A stretch of 64,000 nucleotides of DNA from an uncultured Lachnospiraceae bacterium. GTDB taxonomy: Bacteria > Bacillota > Clostridia > Lachnospirales > Lachnospiraceae. Shown here piece after piece: positions 1-8,276 of the stretch. The notes beneath the pieces are model-generated. The model saw only the letters and a list, made by a program, of their open reading frames with translations, ran no database searches and was not told the DNA's origin. Position numbers and translations under genes: made by a program. The stretch covers positions 124,001 to 188,000 of the forward strand of contig CAJTTZ010000003.1 in assembly GCA_910579505.1 (NCBI GenBank), given 5' to 3'. Each line of letters starts with the position of its first letter. Positions within the stretch are counted from its first letter, which is position 1.

Positions 1-604
1 CCTGAGGCGCGGGAATGTGCTCGACGATGGTGTCAAAGAGCGGGGTCATATCCTTTCCCTTGACCGTAAGCTGCGTGGTGGCCGTGCCGGTCTTTGCGGA
101 AGCGTAGACGAAGGGGCAGTCGAGCTGCTCGTCGTTGGCGTCCAGATCCATGAAAAGTTCCAGCACTTCATCCACCACTTGAATCGGTCTTGCCTCGGGG
201 CGGTCGCATTTATTGATGCAGACGATCACGGAAAGATCCAGTTCCAGCGCCTTTTTCAGCACGAATTTTGTCTGGGGCATAGGTCCCTCAAAAGCGTCCA
301 CCACAAGGATCACGCCGTCCACCATTTTAAGCACCCTCTCCACTTCGCCGCCGAAGTCCGCGTGACCTGGGGTGTCGATGATGTTGATCTTGATCCCTTT
401 ATAGGTGACGGCCGTGTTTTTGGAAAGAATCGTGATGCCGCGCTCCTTCTCAATGTCGTTTGAGTCCATGACGCGCTCCGCCACTTCCTGATTTTCCCGG
501 AATACGCCGCTTTGCTTTAGAAGCTCGTCCACCAGCGTGGTCTTACCGTGGTCAACGTGGGCGATTATCGCTATATTTCTCACATCTTCTCTTGTCTGTA
601 TCAT
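1..604 (-). CDS. typA: Translational GTPase TypA/BipA, N-terminal part (runs off the window)
   Basis: Ribosome-associated GTPase of the EF-G-like family, involved in 50S assembly and stress or cold adaptation. Read on the minus strand the protein begins [20 protein letters not shown], then shows the G1 P-loop AHVDHGKT, the switch I region ERGITI, G3 [14 protein letters not shown] and G4 NKCDRPEAR, in the order and spacing of TypA. About 201 codons are visible; the family is about 600 residues, so the C-terminal two thirds lie beyond position 1. The start at 604 is preceded by AAAGGG and a strong promoter at 649-677. It is transcribed divergently from the SSB gene. The LepA-type GTPase elsewhere in the window is a separate paralogue. 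Identification is firm. Confidence 0.95.
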   Translation of the reverse strand, partial: MIQTREDVRNIAIIAHVDHGKTTLVDELLKQSGVFRENQEVAERVMDSNDIEKERGITILSKNTAVTYKGIKINIIDTPGHADFGGEVERVLKMVDGVILVVDAFEGPMPQTKFVLKKALELDLSVIVCINKCDRPEARPIQVVDEVLELFMDLDANDEQLDCPFVYASAKTGTATTQLTVKGKDMTPLFDTIVEHIPAPQ

Positions 605-648
605 AATTAACTACCCTTTCACTAAAATAGACTTTTGAGCCAACGACG

Positions 649-677
649 ATTATAGCACTTGCCCGGGTTTCTTGCAA
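649..677 (-). promoter_or_regulatory. Sigma-A type promoter of typA
   Basis: On the minus strand TTGCAA (677-672) and TATAAT (654-649) are separated by exactly 17 bp, about 45 nt upstream of the typA start. This is a near-consensus vegetative promoter. Confidence 0.8.
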
Positions 678-795
678 GTCGCGCGACCCCTTACAGTTCT
701 ATTTTCCCGCCATATCTTATATATTGATAATACAATAACAGTTCAGGGTCAGTTTTTAAATGGCATTGAAATACTTGAGCAGAATGGAGGAAAAC

Positions 796-1428
796 ATGAC
801 GGATAAGGTAATTGAAAACAACCAGGTGGCGGTTATGGGGGAGATTGTAAGTGATTTTTCTTTCAGCCACGAGATTTTCGGAGAGGGCTTTTATATGGTA
901 GACATCAGCGTAGATCGACTCAGCGAGTCAACTGATATCATACCAGTGATGGTGTCTGAGAGGCTCATCGACGTAAATGAGGATTACAAGGGACTGAAGA
1001 TATGCATCACAGGACAGTTCCGCTCTTATAACAGACATGAGGAGAGAAAGAACAGGCTGGTTTTGTCAGTGTTTGCCCGTGAGATTGAGTTTGTGGACGA
1101 TATCGGGGAAGGGGCGAAGACAAACCAGATTTTTTTGGACGGTTATATCTGCAAAGCGCCGGTTTATCGGAAGACACCGCTGGGAAGGGAGATCGCCGAC
1201 CTGCTTCTGGCGGTAAACAGGCCTTACGGGAAGTCGGATTACATACCGTGCATCTGCTGGGGGCGCAACGCCAGATTTGCCAGCAGTTTTGAAGTGGGGA
1301 GCCGGTGTGCCATCTGGGGCAGGATTCAGAGCCGTGAATATATGAAAAAATTGTCGGAGGAACAGCTGGAACGAAGGATCGCCTACGAGGTTTCCGTGAG
1401 CAAGCTGGAGCTGGTGGAAGAGGAGTGA
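796..1428 (+). CDS. Single-stranded DNA-binding protein with two tandem OB folds
   Basis: About 210 residues. It probably binds single-stranded DNA in replication or repair. The first half (about residues 8-100) reads as an SSB/PriB-like OB fold (NNQVAVMGEIVSDF, then VMVSERL and ITGQFRSYN). The second half (about 110-205) repeats the pattern (IFLDGYICKAPVYRKTPLGREIADLLLAVNR, GRNARFASSFEVGSRCAIWGRIQSREY), which resembles the SSB core. The C-terminus is acidic but has no clear DDDIPF tip. An in-frame ATG lies at 760, but the ATG at 796 has GGAGG at 786-790 at correct spacing. It is monocistronic and divergent from typA. A dedicated rather than the main replicative SSB is likely; that is inference. 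Confidence 0.75.
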   Translation: MTDKVIENNQVAVMGEIVSDFSFSHEIFGEGFYMVDISVDRLSESTDIIPVMVSERLIDVNEDYKGLKICITGQFRSYNRHEERKNRLVLSVFAREIEFVDDIGEGAKTNQIFLDGYICKAPVYRKTPLGREIADLLLAVNRPYGKSDYIPCICWGRNARFASSFEVGSRCAIWGRIQSREYMKKLSEEQLERRIAYEVSVSKLELVEEE

Positions 1429-1540
1429 GACTTGCAGGCGCATGCTGCGGGCAGGAAGTAACGACTTGCATCCGCAGAAGGATTGTGCTATTCTGAGCTT
1501 ATATATATTATGTAACTTATGAGAGTACGGGGTGCTGGCT

Positions 1541-2041
1541 ATGGAAAAAGGCAGGATTCAGATATACAGTGGGGAAGGGCATGGAAAATCCCCGGCGGCG
1601 TTGGGAAGAGCGATTCAGGCAGCATGTGAAGGAGAGTATGTCGTCATCATACAGTTTCTGAAAGGACGGGGGCTGACAGAGTCGGAGTTTGTGAAACGCC
1701 TGGAGCCGGAGATCAAGATTTTCCGTTTTGAGAAGTCTGAGGAGGATTTTTCACAGCTTTCCGATAAGTGCAAGGAGGAGGAGAGCCGCAACATCAAAAA
1801 CGGCTTGAATTTTGCCAAAAAGATCCTGAATACAGGAGAATGCACCCTGCTGATACTGGATGAGGTCCTGGGACTGATAGACAACGGCATCATTACTGTG
1901 GAGGAGTTAAAGAATCTGCTTTCGGGAAAGCCGGAGGAGATGGATATCATTATGACGGGCATCACTTTAAACGACAGGGTCTGCACGCTGGCGGATCAGG
2001 TGACGAAGGTGGAAACCATGCATTTCAAGATATGGGATTGA
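1541..2041 (+). CDS. Corrinoid adenosyltransferase, CobA/BtuR type
   Basis: ATP:cob(I)alamin / cob(I)yrinic acid a,c-diamide adenosyltransferase, which makes adenosylcobamides. The protein begins MEKGRIQIYSGEGHGKSPAALG; the P-loop GEGHGKS is the CobA-type loop, although the usual GKGKT form is changed to GHGKSP. Later motifs VVIIQFLKG, LLILDEVLGLIDNG and DIIMTGI fit the family. The 166-residue length is normal for CobA. A GTG at 1532 is in frame, but the ATG at 1541 has a better upstream purine stretch. No other cobalamin gene is adjacent, so it probably acts in corrinoid salvage. It is followed by the lysine riboswitch and dapA, which form a separate transcription unit. Confidence 0.85.
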   Translation: MEKGRIQIYSGEGHGKSPAALGRAIQAACEGEYVVIIQFLKGRGLTESEFVKRLEPEIKIFRFEKSEEDFSQLSDKCKEEESRNIKNGLNFAKKILNTGECTLLILDEVLGLIDNGIITVEELKNLLSGKPEEMDIIMTGITLNDRVCTLADQVTKVETMHFKIWD

Positions 2042-2089
2042 CACGGATGCACCCGGGTGCTATGATAAACCATAGTAAATAACATTATA

Positions 2090-2240
2090 GAGTTGATAGA
2101 GGTTGCGTTATCTATCAGTACGGGCATGGATGTGACAGGCACAGGGGAAATGTCCCGAAAGGAGAGGACGCCGAAAGGGGAGACGGCCTGCAAGTTTTTA
2201 CCTTGGGCATACAGTTAAGAGCTGTATGACTGTCATCGAA
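2090..2240 (+). promoter_or_regulatory. Lysine riboswitch (L box) upstream of dapA
   Basis: The stretch carries the L-box signature in the expected order: GATAGAGGTTGCG at about 2095-2107, CAGTA, CGCCGAAAGGGG at about 2169-2180 closing as a GCCG/CGGC stem, TGGG, a CATACAG/CTGTATG hairpin (about 2208-2228), and the closing ACTGTCATC at about 2229-2237. B. subtilis lysC leader elements have the same order. It lies directly upstream of a terminator hairpin and dapA, a lysine biosynthesis gene, which is the expected context. Lysine binding should favour the terminator and reduce dapA transcription. Confidence 0.85.
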
Positions 2241-2280
2241 AAGATGGGGCGCTATCCAGACCGGAGACGGAAGAATTATG

Positions 2281-2314
2281 GAGCTGACCCTATGCGGTCA
2301 GCTCTTTATCATTT
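2281..2314 (+). terminator. Riboswitch-controlled terminator before dapA
   Basis: GAGCTGACC (2281-2289) pairs perfectly with GGTCAGCTC (2296-2304) around a 6-nt loop, followed by a moderately T-rich run TTTATCATTT. It sits between the L box and the dapA ribosome binding site, so it is the likely expression platform. Confidence 0.75.
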
Positions 2315-2330
2315 CAGAATGGAGGAGAAT

Positions 2331-3215
2331 ATGGCAATTTTTAAGGGAGCAGGCGTGGCGATTGTCACACCATTTCATGAGGACGGCAGTATCAATTATG
2401 AAAAATTTGCGGAGCTGGTTGAGTTCCAGATCGCGGGCGGAACGGATGCAATCATTGTCTGCGGTACGACGGGAGAGTCTTCCACGCTGACCCATGAGGA
2501 GCATCTGGACCTGATCCGCTTCTGTATTGAGACGGTGAAAGGCAGGGTTCCCGTGGTGGCGGGAACAGGATCGAACTGTACGGAGACGGCGGTTTATCTT
2601 TCCACAGAGGCGGAGAAATACGGTGCGGACGGTCTGCTTCTGGTGACGCCTTACTATAACAAAGCGACCCAGAACGGTCTGTATGCGCATTATAAAAAGG
2701 TGGCGGACTCCGTGAAGCTGCCCATCATTCTTTACAATGTGCCGAGCCGCACGGGATGTAATATCCAGCCCCAGACGGCGGCGAGACTCTGCACGGAGGT
2801 GGAGAATATCGTGGGTATCAAGGAGGCGAGCGGCAATATCGGGCAGATCGCCAAGCTGATGTCGCTGGCAGGGGACAAGGTAGACCTGTATTCCGGCAAT
2901 GACGACCAGATCGTGCCGATCATGTCACTTGGAGGTATCGGCGTGATTTCCGTACTGTCCAATGTGGCGCCGAAACAGACCCATGATATCTGCCGGAAGT
3001 TCCTTGACGGGGATGTGGAGGGCAGCAGGAAAGAGCAGCTTCGCGCGATTGACCTGTGCGACGCACTTTTCTGCGAAGTGAACCCGATCCCCGTGAAAGC
3101 GGCACTGAATTTGATGGGCAAGGAAGTAGGCGGTTTACATATGCCCCTGTCCGACATGGAGCCTCAGAACGTGGAACGTCTGAAGAAAGCGATGCAGGAT
3201 TACGGGATTCTATAG
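2331..3215 (+). CDS. dapA: 4-hydroxy-tetrahydrodipicolinate synthase
   Basis: Condenses pyruvate with aspartate semialdehyde, the first committed step of lysine and diaminopimelate synthesis. The 294-residue protein has the family hallmarks VCGTTGESSTLTHEEH near residues 45-60, the Tyr motif TPYYNKATQNGLYAHY, ILYNVPSRTGCN with the catalytic Tyr, and the Schiff-base lysine in IVGIKEASGN. The reading frame is open from 2226, but that part overlaps the riboswitch expression platform; the ATG at 2331 has GGAGGAG just upstream. It is followed by dapB after a hairpin, so the two genes form a DAP pathway pair controlled by lysine. Confidence 0.97.
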   Translation: MAIFKGAGVAIVTPFHEDGSINYEKFAELVEFQIAGGTDAIIVCGTTGESSTLTHEEHLDLIRFCIETVKGRVPVVAGTGSNCTETAVYLSTEAEKYGADGLLLVTPYYNKATQNGLYAHYKKVADSVKLPIILYNVPSRTGCNIQPQTAARLCTEVENIVGIKEASGNIGQIAKLMSLAGDKVDLYSGNDDQIVPIMSLGGIGVISVLSNVAPKQTHDICRKFLDGDVEGSRKEQLRAIDLCDALFCEVNPIPVKAALNLMGKEVGGLHMPLSDMEPQNVERLKKAMQDYGIL

Positions 3216-3235
3216 GTATAGATGTAATTGGTAGG

Positions 3236-3269
3236 AACGTCTGTCGGGAAGAACCGGCAGACGTTTTCG
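3236..3269 (+). terminator. Hairpin between dapA and dapB, probable terminator or attenuator
   Basis: AACGTCTGTCGG (3236-3247) pairs with CCGGCAGACGTT (3254-3265) around a 6-nt loop, followed by TTTCGG. The T-run is short, so it may terminate only partly and lower dapB relative to dapA. Confidence 0.65.
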
Positions 3270-3355
3270 GATAATAAATAATTGTGAAACGGCACAAACA
3301 TAACAAAAGTTTTATTTCATTTTGCAATTATTGTAGGATAGGAAAGGAGACAGAT

Positions 3356-4111
3356 ATGGTAAAGGTAATTATGCACGGCTGCAACGGCAAGATGGGACAG
3401 ACGATTCGCTCTCTGATCGCTGCGGATGAAGAGATAGAGATTGTGGCGGGCGTGGACGCAAGGGACGAGGGGAAAAATCCGTACCCGGTGTTTTCCGCAA
3501 TCGGACAGTGTACTGTGGAAGCGGACGCGGTGATCGATTTTTCCGTGGCGGCTGCAGTGGATGCCCTGCTTGACTACTGTGCGGAGAAGAAGGTGCCATG
3601 TGTGCTGTGCACCACCGGGCTTTCCGAAGCGCAGCTTGCAAAGGTACAGGAGGCGTCGAAACAGGTGGCGGTTTTAAAATCCGCGAATATGTCACTTGGC
3701 ATCAATATGCTCCTGAAACTTCTAAAGGAAGCGGCAAAGACACTGTCTCCTGCGGGTTTCGACATTGAGATTGTGGAAAAGCACCATAACCAGAAGCTGG
3801 ATGCGCCCAGCGGCACGGCGCTTGCGCTGGCGGATTCCATCAACGAGGAGATGGACGGGAGCTTTGCATATATCTATGACAGAAGCCAGGTCAGGCAGAA
3901 GAGGGACGCGAAGGAGATCGGCATCAGCGCGGTCAGGGGCGGAACCATCGTGGGCGATCATGACGTAATTTTTGCAGGAGCGGACGAGGTGGTCACCTTT
4001 TCCCACAGGGCTTACTCTAAAGCTGTGTTTGGAAAAGGCGCCATTCAGGCGGCAAAATTTCTGGCAGGGAAACCGGCGGGACTATACGATATGGCTGATG
4101 TGATAGAGTGA
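3356..4111 (+). CDS. dapB: 4-hydroxy-tetrahydrodipicolinate reductase
   Basis: NAD(P)H-dependent second step of the DAP/lysine branch. The 251-residue protein has the N-terminal Rossmann motif HGCNGKMGQ, the TTGLSEAQ segment, and the signature KHHNQKLDAPSGTALALAD containing the catalytic His-His and Lys. The ATG at 3356 has GGAAAGGAG at correct spacing, and the usual start MVKVIMHGCNGKMG supports it over the upstream in-frame ATG at 3284. Its stop codon lies inside the first stem of the repeated intergenic element that begins at 4106. Confidence 0.97.
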   Translation: MVKVIMHGCNGKMGQTIRSLIAADEEIEIVAGVDARDEGKNPYPVFSAIGQCTVEADAVIDFSVAAAVDALLDYCAEKKVPCVLCTTGLSEAQLAKVQEASKQVAVLKSANMSLGINMLLKLLKEAAKTLSPAGFDIEIVEKHHNQKLDAPSGTALALADSINEEMDGSFAYIYDRSQVRQKRDAKEIGISAVRGGTIVGDHDVIFAGADEVVTFSHRAYSKAVFGKGAIQAAKFLAGKPAGLYDMADVIE

Positions 4112-4220
4112 AAAGAACTTCTAAAACTCAGCAGCAGAGGCGGCTTCGTTAAGAAGTTCTAGATTTGCTTCGCAAATCACTTTCACTCGGGAGAATGCCT
4201 GAAATACGGGCATTCTCCGC
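4106..4220 (+). repeat. Structured intergenic element, copy A
   Basis: Copy A of a three-copy element. Outer stem GAGTGAAA (4106-4113) with TTTCACTC (4181-4188); inner stem AGAACTTCT (4114-4122) with AGAAGTTCT (4152-4160); a small hairpin GATTTGC/GCAAATC (4162-4178); then a perfect 10-bp terminal hairpin GGAGAATGCC/GGCATTCTCC (4190-4218). The outer stem includes the dapB TGA stop. No U-run follows the terminal hairpin, so it is not a standard intrinsic terminator. Compare 18011-18106 and 24688-24802. Confidence 0.75.
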
Positions 4221-4288
4221 AATGATTTGAGATTCCGATATGCGGAATCATGGCGGCTGGTGTGAGGGTCAACGAAACGGAGAATCAA

Positions 4289-6247
4289 ATGGACAATTTG
4301 GAGTTAAAATACCTGAAAAGTTTGGCAAAGCAGTATCCGACGATTGCGGCGGCGTCCACGGAGATTATCAATTTACAGGCTATCCTGAATCTGCCCAAGG
4401 GCACGGAACATTTTATGACGGATATCCACGGGGAATACGAGCAGTTTAACCATATCCTGAAAAACGGTTCCGGCTCCGTGCGCAGAAAGATCGACGAAGA
4501 GTTTGGCAACACTTTGAGCATCAGGGACAAGAAGAGTCTGGCAACGTTAATCTATTATCCTGAGGAGAAGCTGGATATTGTCACGCAGCAGGAGGATGAG
4601 GCTTCCATTGAGGACTGGTACAAGATCACGCTGCACAGGCTTGTGCAGATCACAAAGAGGGTTTCTTCGAAATACACCCGGTCCAAGGTGAGAAAGGCGC
4701 TGCCCAAAGACTTTTCCTATATCATTGAGGAACTGATCACAGAGAAGGCGGAGGTGCAGGATAAAGAGGCATATTATAACGAGATCATCCACACCATCAT
4801 CCGCATTGGCAGGGCGCAGGAATTTATCGTCGCGCTGAGCAACCTGATCCAGCGGCTGGTGATCGACCATCTGCACATTGTGGGAGATATTTTCGACAGG
4901 GGGCCGGGACCGCATATCATTCTGGATACACTCTGCCAGTATCACTCGGTGGACGTGCAGTGGGGCAATCACGACATTGTGTGGATGGGGGCGGCAAGCG
5001 GACATCTGGCCTGTATCGCAAACGTGATCCGCATGGCGGCCAGATACGGCAATCTGGATACGCTGGAGGAAGGCTACGGCATCAATCTGATCCCCCTTGC
5101 CACCTTTGCGCTGGATACTTATAAAGATTCCGACTGTGAGGCTTTTGCCATCAAGTACAATACGGATTACGACACAAAAGATCTGAGCCTGGACATGAAG
5201 ATGCACAAGGCGATTGCCGTGCTGCAGTTCAAACTGGAGGGGCAGCTGATTATGAGGCGCCCTGAATTTGCCATGCAGGACAGACTGCTCCTTGAGCACA
5301 TTGATTATGAGAATAAGGCGCTTGTGCTCAACGGGGTTTCCTATCCCATCAAAGACGTGGATTTCCCTACCATAAACAGAAACCGTCCCTATGAGCTTAC
5401 GGCGGAGGAGGAGCAGGTGATGGAGCGCCTGCGTCAGGCTTTTGTCAAATGCGAGAAGCTGCAGAAGCATGTGCGCTTTCTGTTTTCCAAAGGTGGGTTA
5501 TACAAGGTTTATAACTCCAACCTTCTCTATCATGGCTGTGTACCCATGGATGAGGAGGGAAATTTCAACAAGGTCAATGTTTACGGGGAGGAGTACAGCG
5601 GTAAGGAGCTCTACGATGTACTGGAGCACTATGCCAGAAAAGGCTATTATTCACACGACCTGAAAGAGAAATTAAAGGGACAGGACATTATCTGGTATAT
5701 ATGGGCGGGGCCCAACTCCCCGGTTTTCGGCAAGGATAAGATGGCTACTTTCGAGCGGTATCTGGTGGAGGATAAGGAACTTCACAAGGAGACGAAGAAC
5801 GCCTATTACAGGCTGCTTGACAGCGAGATGGTGGTAAATCGGATTCTGCAGGAGTTCGGTCTGGACGAGGCGCATTCCCATATCGTGAACGGCCATGTGC
5901 CTGTGGAGCGGAAAAAGGGAGAGACGCCGATTCGGTGCGGGGGTAAGCTTTTAGTTATCGACGGCGGGTTTTCCAAGGCTTATCAGGATAAGACAGGCAT
6001 AGCCGGATATACGCTGGTAGTCAATTCACACGGTATGCGGCTGGTGGCGCATGAGCCTTTTGAGTCTACGGAGTCGGCGATTCTCCATGAATCGGATATT
6101 TTTTCGGATTCTTTCATTTTGGAGACTACTGCCATGCGCCAGAAGATTTCGGATACGGAGATCGGCTTGGAAATGAAGGAGAGCATCCATCAGCTGGAGG
6201 AGCTTTTGCAGGCGTACCGGGATGGTATACTCATAGAAAAAGGCTGA
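4289..6247 (+). CDS. fbp: Class III fructose-1,6-bisphosphatase (Firmicutes type)
   Basis: Gluconeogenic hydrolysis of fructose-1,6-bisphosphate to fructose-6-phosphate. The protein (about 652 residues, normal for class III) has metallophosphatase motifs HIVGDIFDRGPGPH, VQWGNHDIVWMGAASG and NGHVPVERKKGETP, plus the typical N-terminal KYLKSLAKQYPTIAAASTEI. The ATG at 4289 is preceded by CGGAGA; an in-frame ATG at 4250 would add 13 residues. It follows the structured element behind dapB and is bounded downstream by a hairpin shared with the convergent lipoprotein gene. Confidence 0.95.
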   Translation: MDNLELKYLKSLAKQYPTIAAASTEIINLQAILNLPKGTEHFMTDIHGEYEQFNHILKNGSGSVRRKIDEEFGNTLSIRDKKSLATLIYYPEEKLDIVTQQEDEASIEDWYKITLHRLVQITKRVSSKYTRSKVRKALPKDFSYIIEELITEKAEVQDKEAYYNEIIHTIIRIGRAQEFIVALSNLIQRLVIDHLHIVGDIFDRGPGPHIILDTLCQYHSVDVQWGNHDIVWMGAASGHLACIANVIRMAARYGNLDTLEEGYGINLIPLATFALDTYKDSDCEAFAIKYNTDYDTKDLSLDMKMHKAIAVLQFKLEGQLIMRRPEFAMQDRLLLEHIDYENKALVLNGVSYPIKDVDFPTINRNRPYELTAEEEQVMERLRQAFVKCEKLQKHVRFLFSKGGLYKVYNSNLLYHGCVPMDEEGNFNKVNVYGEEYSGKELYDVLEHYARKGYYSHDLKEKLKGQDIIWYIWAGPNSPVFGKDKMATFERYLVEDKELHKETKNAYYRLLDSEMVVNRILQEFGLDEAHSHIVNGHVPVERKKGETPIRCGGKLLVIDGGFSKAYQDKTGIAGYTLVVNSHGMRLVAHEPFESTESAILHESDIFSDSFILETTAMRQKISDTEIGLEMKESIHQLEELLQAYRDGILIEKG

Positions 6248-6256
6248 TATGGAAAA

Positions 6257-6298
6257 AAGAAAGAGTTCTCGGGGACATCGCCTCGGGAACTCTTTGCC
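6257..6298. terminator. Bidirectional terminator between fbp and the lipoprotein gene
   Basis: AAAGAGTTC (6260-6268) pairs with GAACTCTTT (6287-6295), with an inner CGGGG/CCTCG stem. On the minus strand it is followed by a strong U-run (TTTCTTTTTTCC), so it mainly ends the lipoprotein transcript. A second small hairpin, AGGAAGTT/AACTTCCT, lies at 6307-6326. Confidence 0.75.
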
Positions 6299-6326
6299 GC
6301 TGTATAGGAAGTTAAGAAACTTCCTG

Positions 6327-6809
6327 TTAGCGCGTCTGGGTGGTAGTGTCGGTATTGTTATTGCCTGTCACGTCATCTACCATATTTTCTACGCCTGTTG
6401 CAGCATCGTCAATGATATCGGAAGCAGCGTTCCCTGCATCGTCAACCGCATCGCTGATGGCACCGCCAACAGATCCGCCGTTTGTGCCTGCCGTGGCGTC
6501 GTTTACGTTGTCATTATCATCCATGGTGCCGTTCATTCCTGTGCCGTTGGTATCTGTGCCGGTCGTATTTGTGTCACCCATTCCTGTACCGGTGGTGTCT
6601 GTAGTGCCTGTGCCGGCGTCATTTGTGCCGGTAGTGCCGACACCTGTTCCGTTGTCAGTGCCTGTATCCGTACCGACGGTCCCGGTTCCGTTCTGCGTGC
6701 CAGCGCCGTTATCGGTGTTTCCGTCAGCATTTCTGCTGCCGCAGGCGGTTAGCGCGGACATGCTCAGAACCATGAGAGAGACAAAAAGTAAGGTTTTTAA
6801 TCTTTTCAT
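6327..6809 (-). CDS. Low-complexity Gly/Thr/Asn/Asp-rich lipoprotein
   Basis: 160 residues. The N-terminus is a lipoprotein signal: Lys/Arg start, hydrophobic LLFVSLMVLSMSALTA, then the lipobox LTAC with Cys at about residue 22. The mature part is almost entirely short degenerate repeats of Gly, Thr, Asp and Asn (GTDTGTDNGTG-like) up to about residue 105, then a more helical segment with Ala/Asp/Val (GGAISDAVDDAGNAASDIID). No catalytic domain is recognisable; function is unknown. It is probably an extracytoplasmic membrane-anchored spacer or cell-wall-associated protein. The minus-strand coding is supported by the signal peptide, the upstream purine-rich site and the terminator behind it. Confidence 0.8.
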   Translation of the reverse strand: MKRLKTLLFVSLMVLSMSALTACGSRNADGNTDNGAGTQNGTGTVGTDTGTDNGTGVGTTGTNDAGTGTTDTTGTGMGDTNTTGTDTNGTGMNGTMDDNDNVNDATAGTNGGSVGGAISDAVDDAGNAASDIIDDAATGVENMVDDVTGNNNTDTTTQTR

Positions 6810-6882
6810 AATTTCACTCCTTTGCTCGATTGCTGAATCCTTTGCATGAGGTTCTCCGCATGCAATTTTTTAAACAGAATGT

Positions 6883-6911
6883 TTGGTAAACTTCCTGTTC
6901 TTATGTTATTA
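6883..6911 (+). promoter_or_regulatory. Possible sigma-A promoter of the hisA-like gene
   Basis: TTGGTA (6883-6888) and TTATTA (6906-6911) with 17-bp spacing, about 105 nt before the start of the HisA-type gene. The -10 box is weak, so this is tentative. Confidence 0.4.
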
Positions 6912-7015
6912 TGTCAGATAGAAATGAAAATATGCATCAAGTTCTGAAACAGGCAATGCTCCCGATACTGGTTCTTGGCAGTGTTTGGGCAGAAGAAAAA
7001 AGAAAAGGAAAAATT

Positions 7016-7795
7016 ATGAAATTTCGACCGTGCATTGATATTCATAACGGCTGTGTCAAACAGATAGTCGGGGGAAGCCTTAAGGATGCGGGGGACAGGG
7101 CGCTTGAAAATTTTGTATCCTGTCAGGACGCCGCCTTTTATGCCGGGCTTTACCGGGAACGGGGAATAGAAGGCGGGCATATCATTCTGCTGAATCCGGC
7201 CTCCTCCCCTTATTATGAAGAGACGAAAAAGCAGGCGCTTTCGGCGCTTTCGGCATATCCGAAAGGGCTGCAGGCGGGCGGCGGCATCACGCCGGAAAAT
7301 GCGTCCGTTTTTTTGGAAGCGGGGGCAAGCCATGTGATCGTTACCTCCTATGTTTTTTCAGAAGGTGAGATACAGTATGACAGGCTTTTTAACCTGGTAA
7401 AGGAAACCGGGAAGGAAAATCTGGTTCTGGACCTGAGTGTGAGGAACAGAGAAGGTAGATACTATATTGTGACCGACAGGTGGCAGAAATATACTTCGGT
7501 GGAACTTTCGGAAAAGATTCTTGACGAGCTTTCCGCATACTGTGATGAATTTTTGGTTCATGCGGTGGATGTGGAGGGAAAAAGTGCGGGTATCGAGGCG
7601 CCGGTGGCAAGGCTTCTGGGTGACTGGGGAAAAATTCCAATAACTTATGCGGGCGGCGTGCACAGCTTTGCGGACCTGGACCAGTTAAGGGACCTGGGGA
7701 AGGGAAGAGTGGATGTGACGATAGGGAGCGCGCTTGACCTTTTCGGGGGAGAGATGGCTTTTAGGGATGTGCTGGCGTACATGGAAAGAACATAG
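7016..7795 (+). CDS. hisA: Phosphoribosylformimino-5-aminoimidazole carboxamide ribotide isomerase (HisA-type)
   Basis: Amadori isomerase of histidine synthesis with a TIM-barrel fold. The 259-residue protein begins MKFRPCIDIHNGCVKQIVGG, with the Asp of CIDIHNG as catalytic base. It contains LQAGGGITPENA, FLEAGASHVIVTSYVF, VLDLSVRNREGRYYIV and ITYAGGVHSFADLD. This wording follows the eukaryote-like HIS6 branch of HisA found in some Clostridia rather than the E. coli branch. Start at 7016 after AAAAGGAAAAATT; the upstream in-frame codons have no plausible site. It stands alone with no other his gene nearby, so either the pathway is dispersed or the enzyme has a side role. Confidence 0.8.
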   Translation: MKFRPCIDIHNGCVKQIVGGSLKDAGDRALENFVSCQDAAFYAGLYRERGIEGGHIILLNPASSPYYEETKKQALSALSAYPKGLQAGGGITPENASVFLEAGASHVIVTSYVFSEGEIQYDRLFNLVKETGKENLVLDLSVRNREGRYYIVTDRWQKYTSVELSEKILDELSAYCDEFLVHAVDVEGKSAGIEAPVARLLGDWGKIPITYAGGVHSFADLDQLRDLGKGRVDVTIGSALDLFGGEMAFRDVLAYMERT

Positions 7796-7808
7796 GGGAA
7801 AAAGAAAA

Positions 7809-7836
7809 AAACCTGCCGTGCAGACAGGTTTTTGTT
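7809..7836. terminator. Bidirectional intrinsic terminator
   Basis: AAACCTG (7809-7815) pairs with CAGGTTT (7825-7831), followed by a T-run on the plus strand; an A-run upstream gives a U-run on the minus strand. It ends the hisA transcript and may end the convergent cold-shock gene. Confidence 0.8.
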
Positions 7837-7962
7837 CTTCTCTAATCCGTTACAACAATAGCTGATTCTAAATAAAAAAGTCTTACTGGATTTTCAGAAC
7901 ATTATATTTAAGAACAGGCACATCGTGATACTGATTATAGATGTCATAAGAAGCGTCAGCTC

Positions 7963-8163
7963 TTATAACTTTGTTACGTTTACGGCCTGAGGGCCTTTCT
8001 CGCCGTTTACTACTTCATACTCAACCTCAGCGCCCTCTTCGAGAGACTTGAAGCCTTCCATGTTAAGACCGGAGTAGTGTACGAATACATCGTTACCCTG
8101 CTCGTCAGAGATGAAGCCGTAGCCCTTCTGGTTGTTAAACCACTTTACTGTACCTTTGTTCAT
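7963..8163 (-). CDS. Cold-shock protein, CspA family
   Basis: A 66-residue single-domain nucleic acid chaperone that melts RNA secondary structure. It begins [20 protein letters not shown] and contains RNP1 (KGYGFI) and RNP2 (DVFVHYS) motifs, ending in [10 protein letters not shown] as usual. The start at 8163 is preceded by GGAGGT at ideal spacing; the in-frame ATG at 8178 overlaps that site and is rejected. It is monocistronic with its own promoter at 8214-8242. Confidence 0.95.
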   Translation of the reverse strand: MNKGTVKWFNNQKGYGFISDEQGNDVFVHYSGLNMEGFKSLEEGAEVEYEVVNGEKGPQAVNVTKL

Positions 8164-8213
8164 TGTAGATACCTCCAAAAATATAAAAAATTACGTTGAG
8201 TGACAACACCCAT

Positions 8214-8242
8214 AGAATAGCATAACTCTTATAAAATGTAAA
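8214..8242 (-). promoter_or_regulatory. Sigma-A type promoter of the cold-shock gene
   Basis: On the minus strand TTTACA (8242-8237) and TATTCT (8219-8214) are spaced by 17 bp, about 50 nt upstream of the start codon. Confidence 0.7.
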
Positions 8243-8276
8243 GCATTATTTTTCGTTTTTTTCGTAAATAATGTGA

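Noticed and set aside
4190..4218. Intrinsic terminator after dapB
   Set aside because: The hairpin is perfect, but no T-run follows; it is one part of the repeated element.
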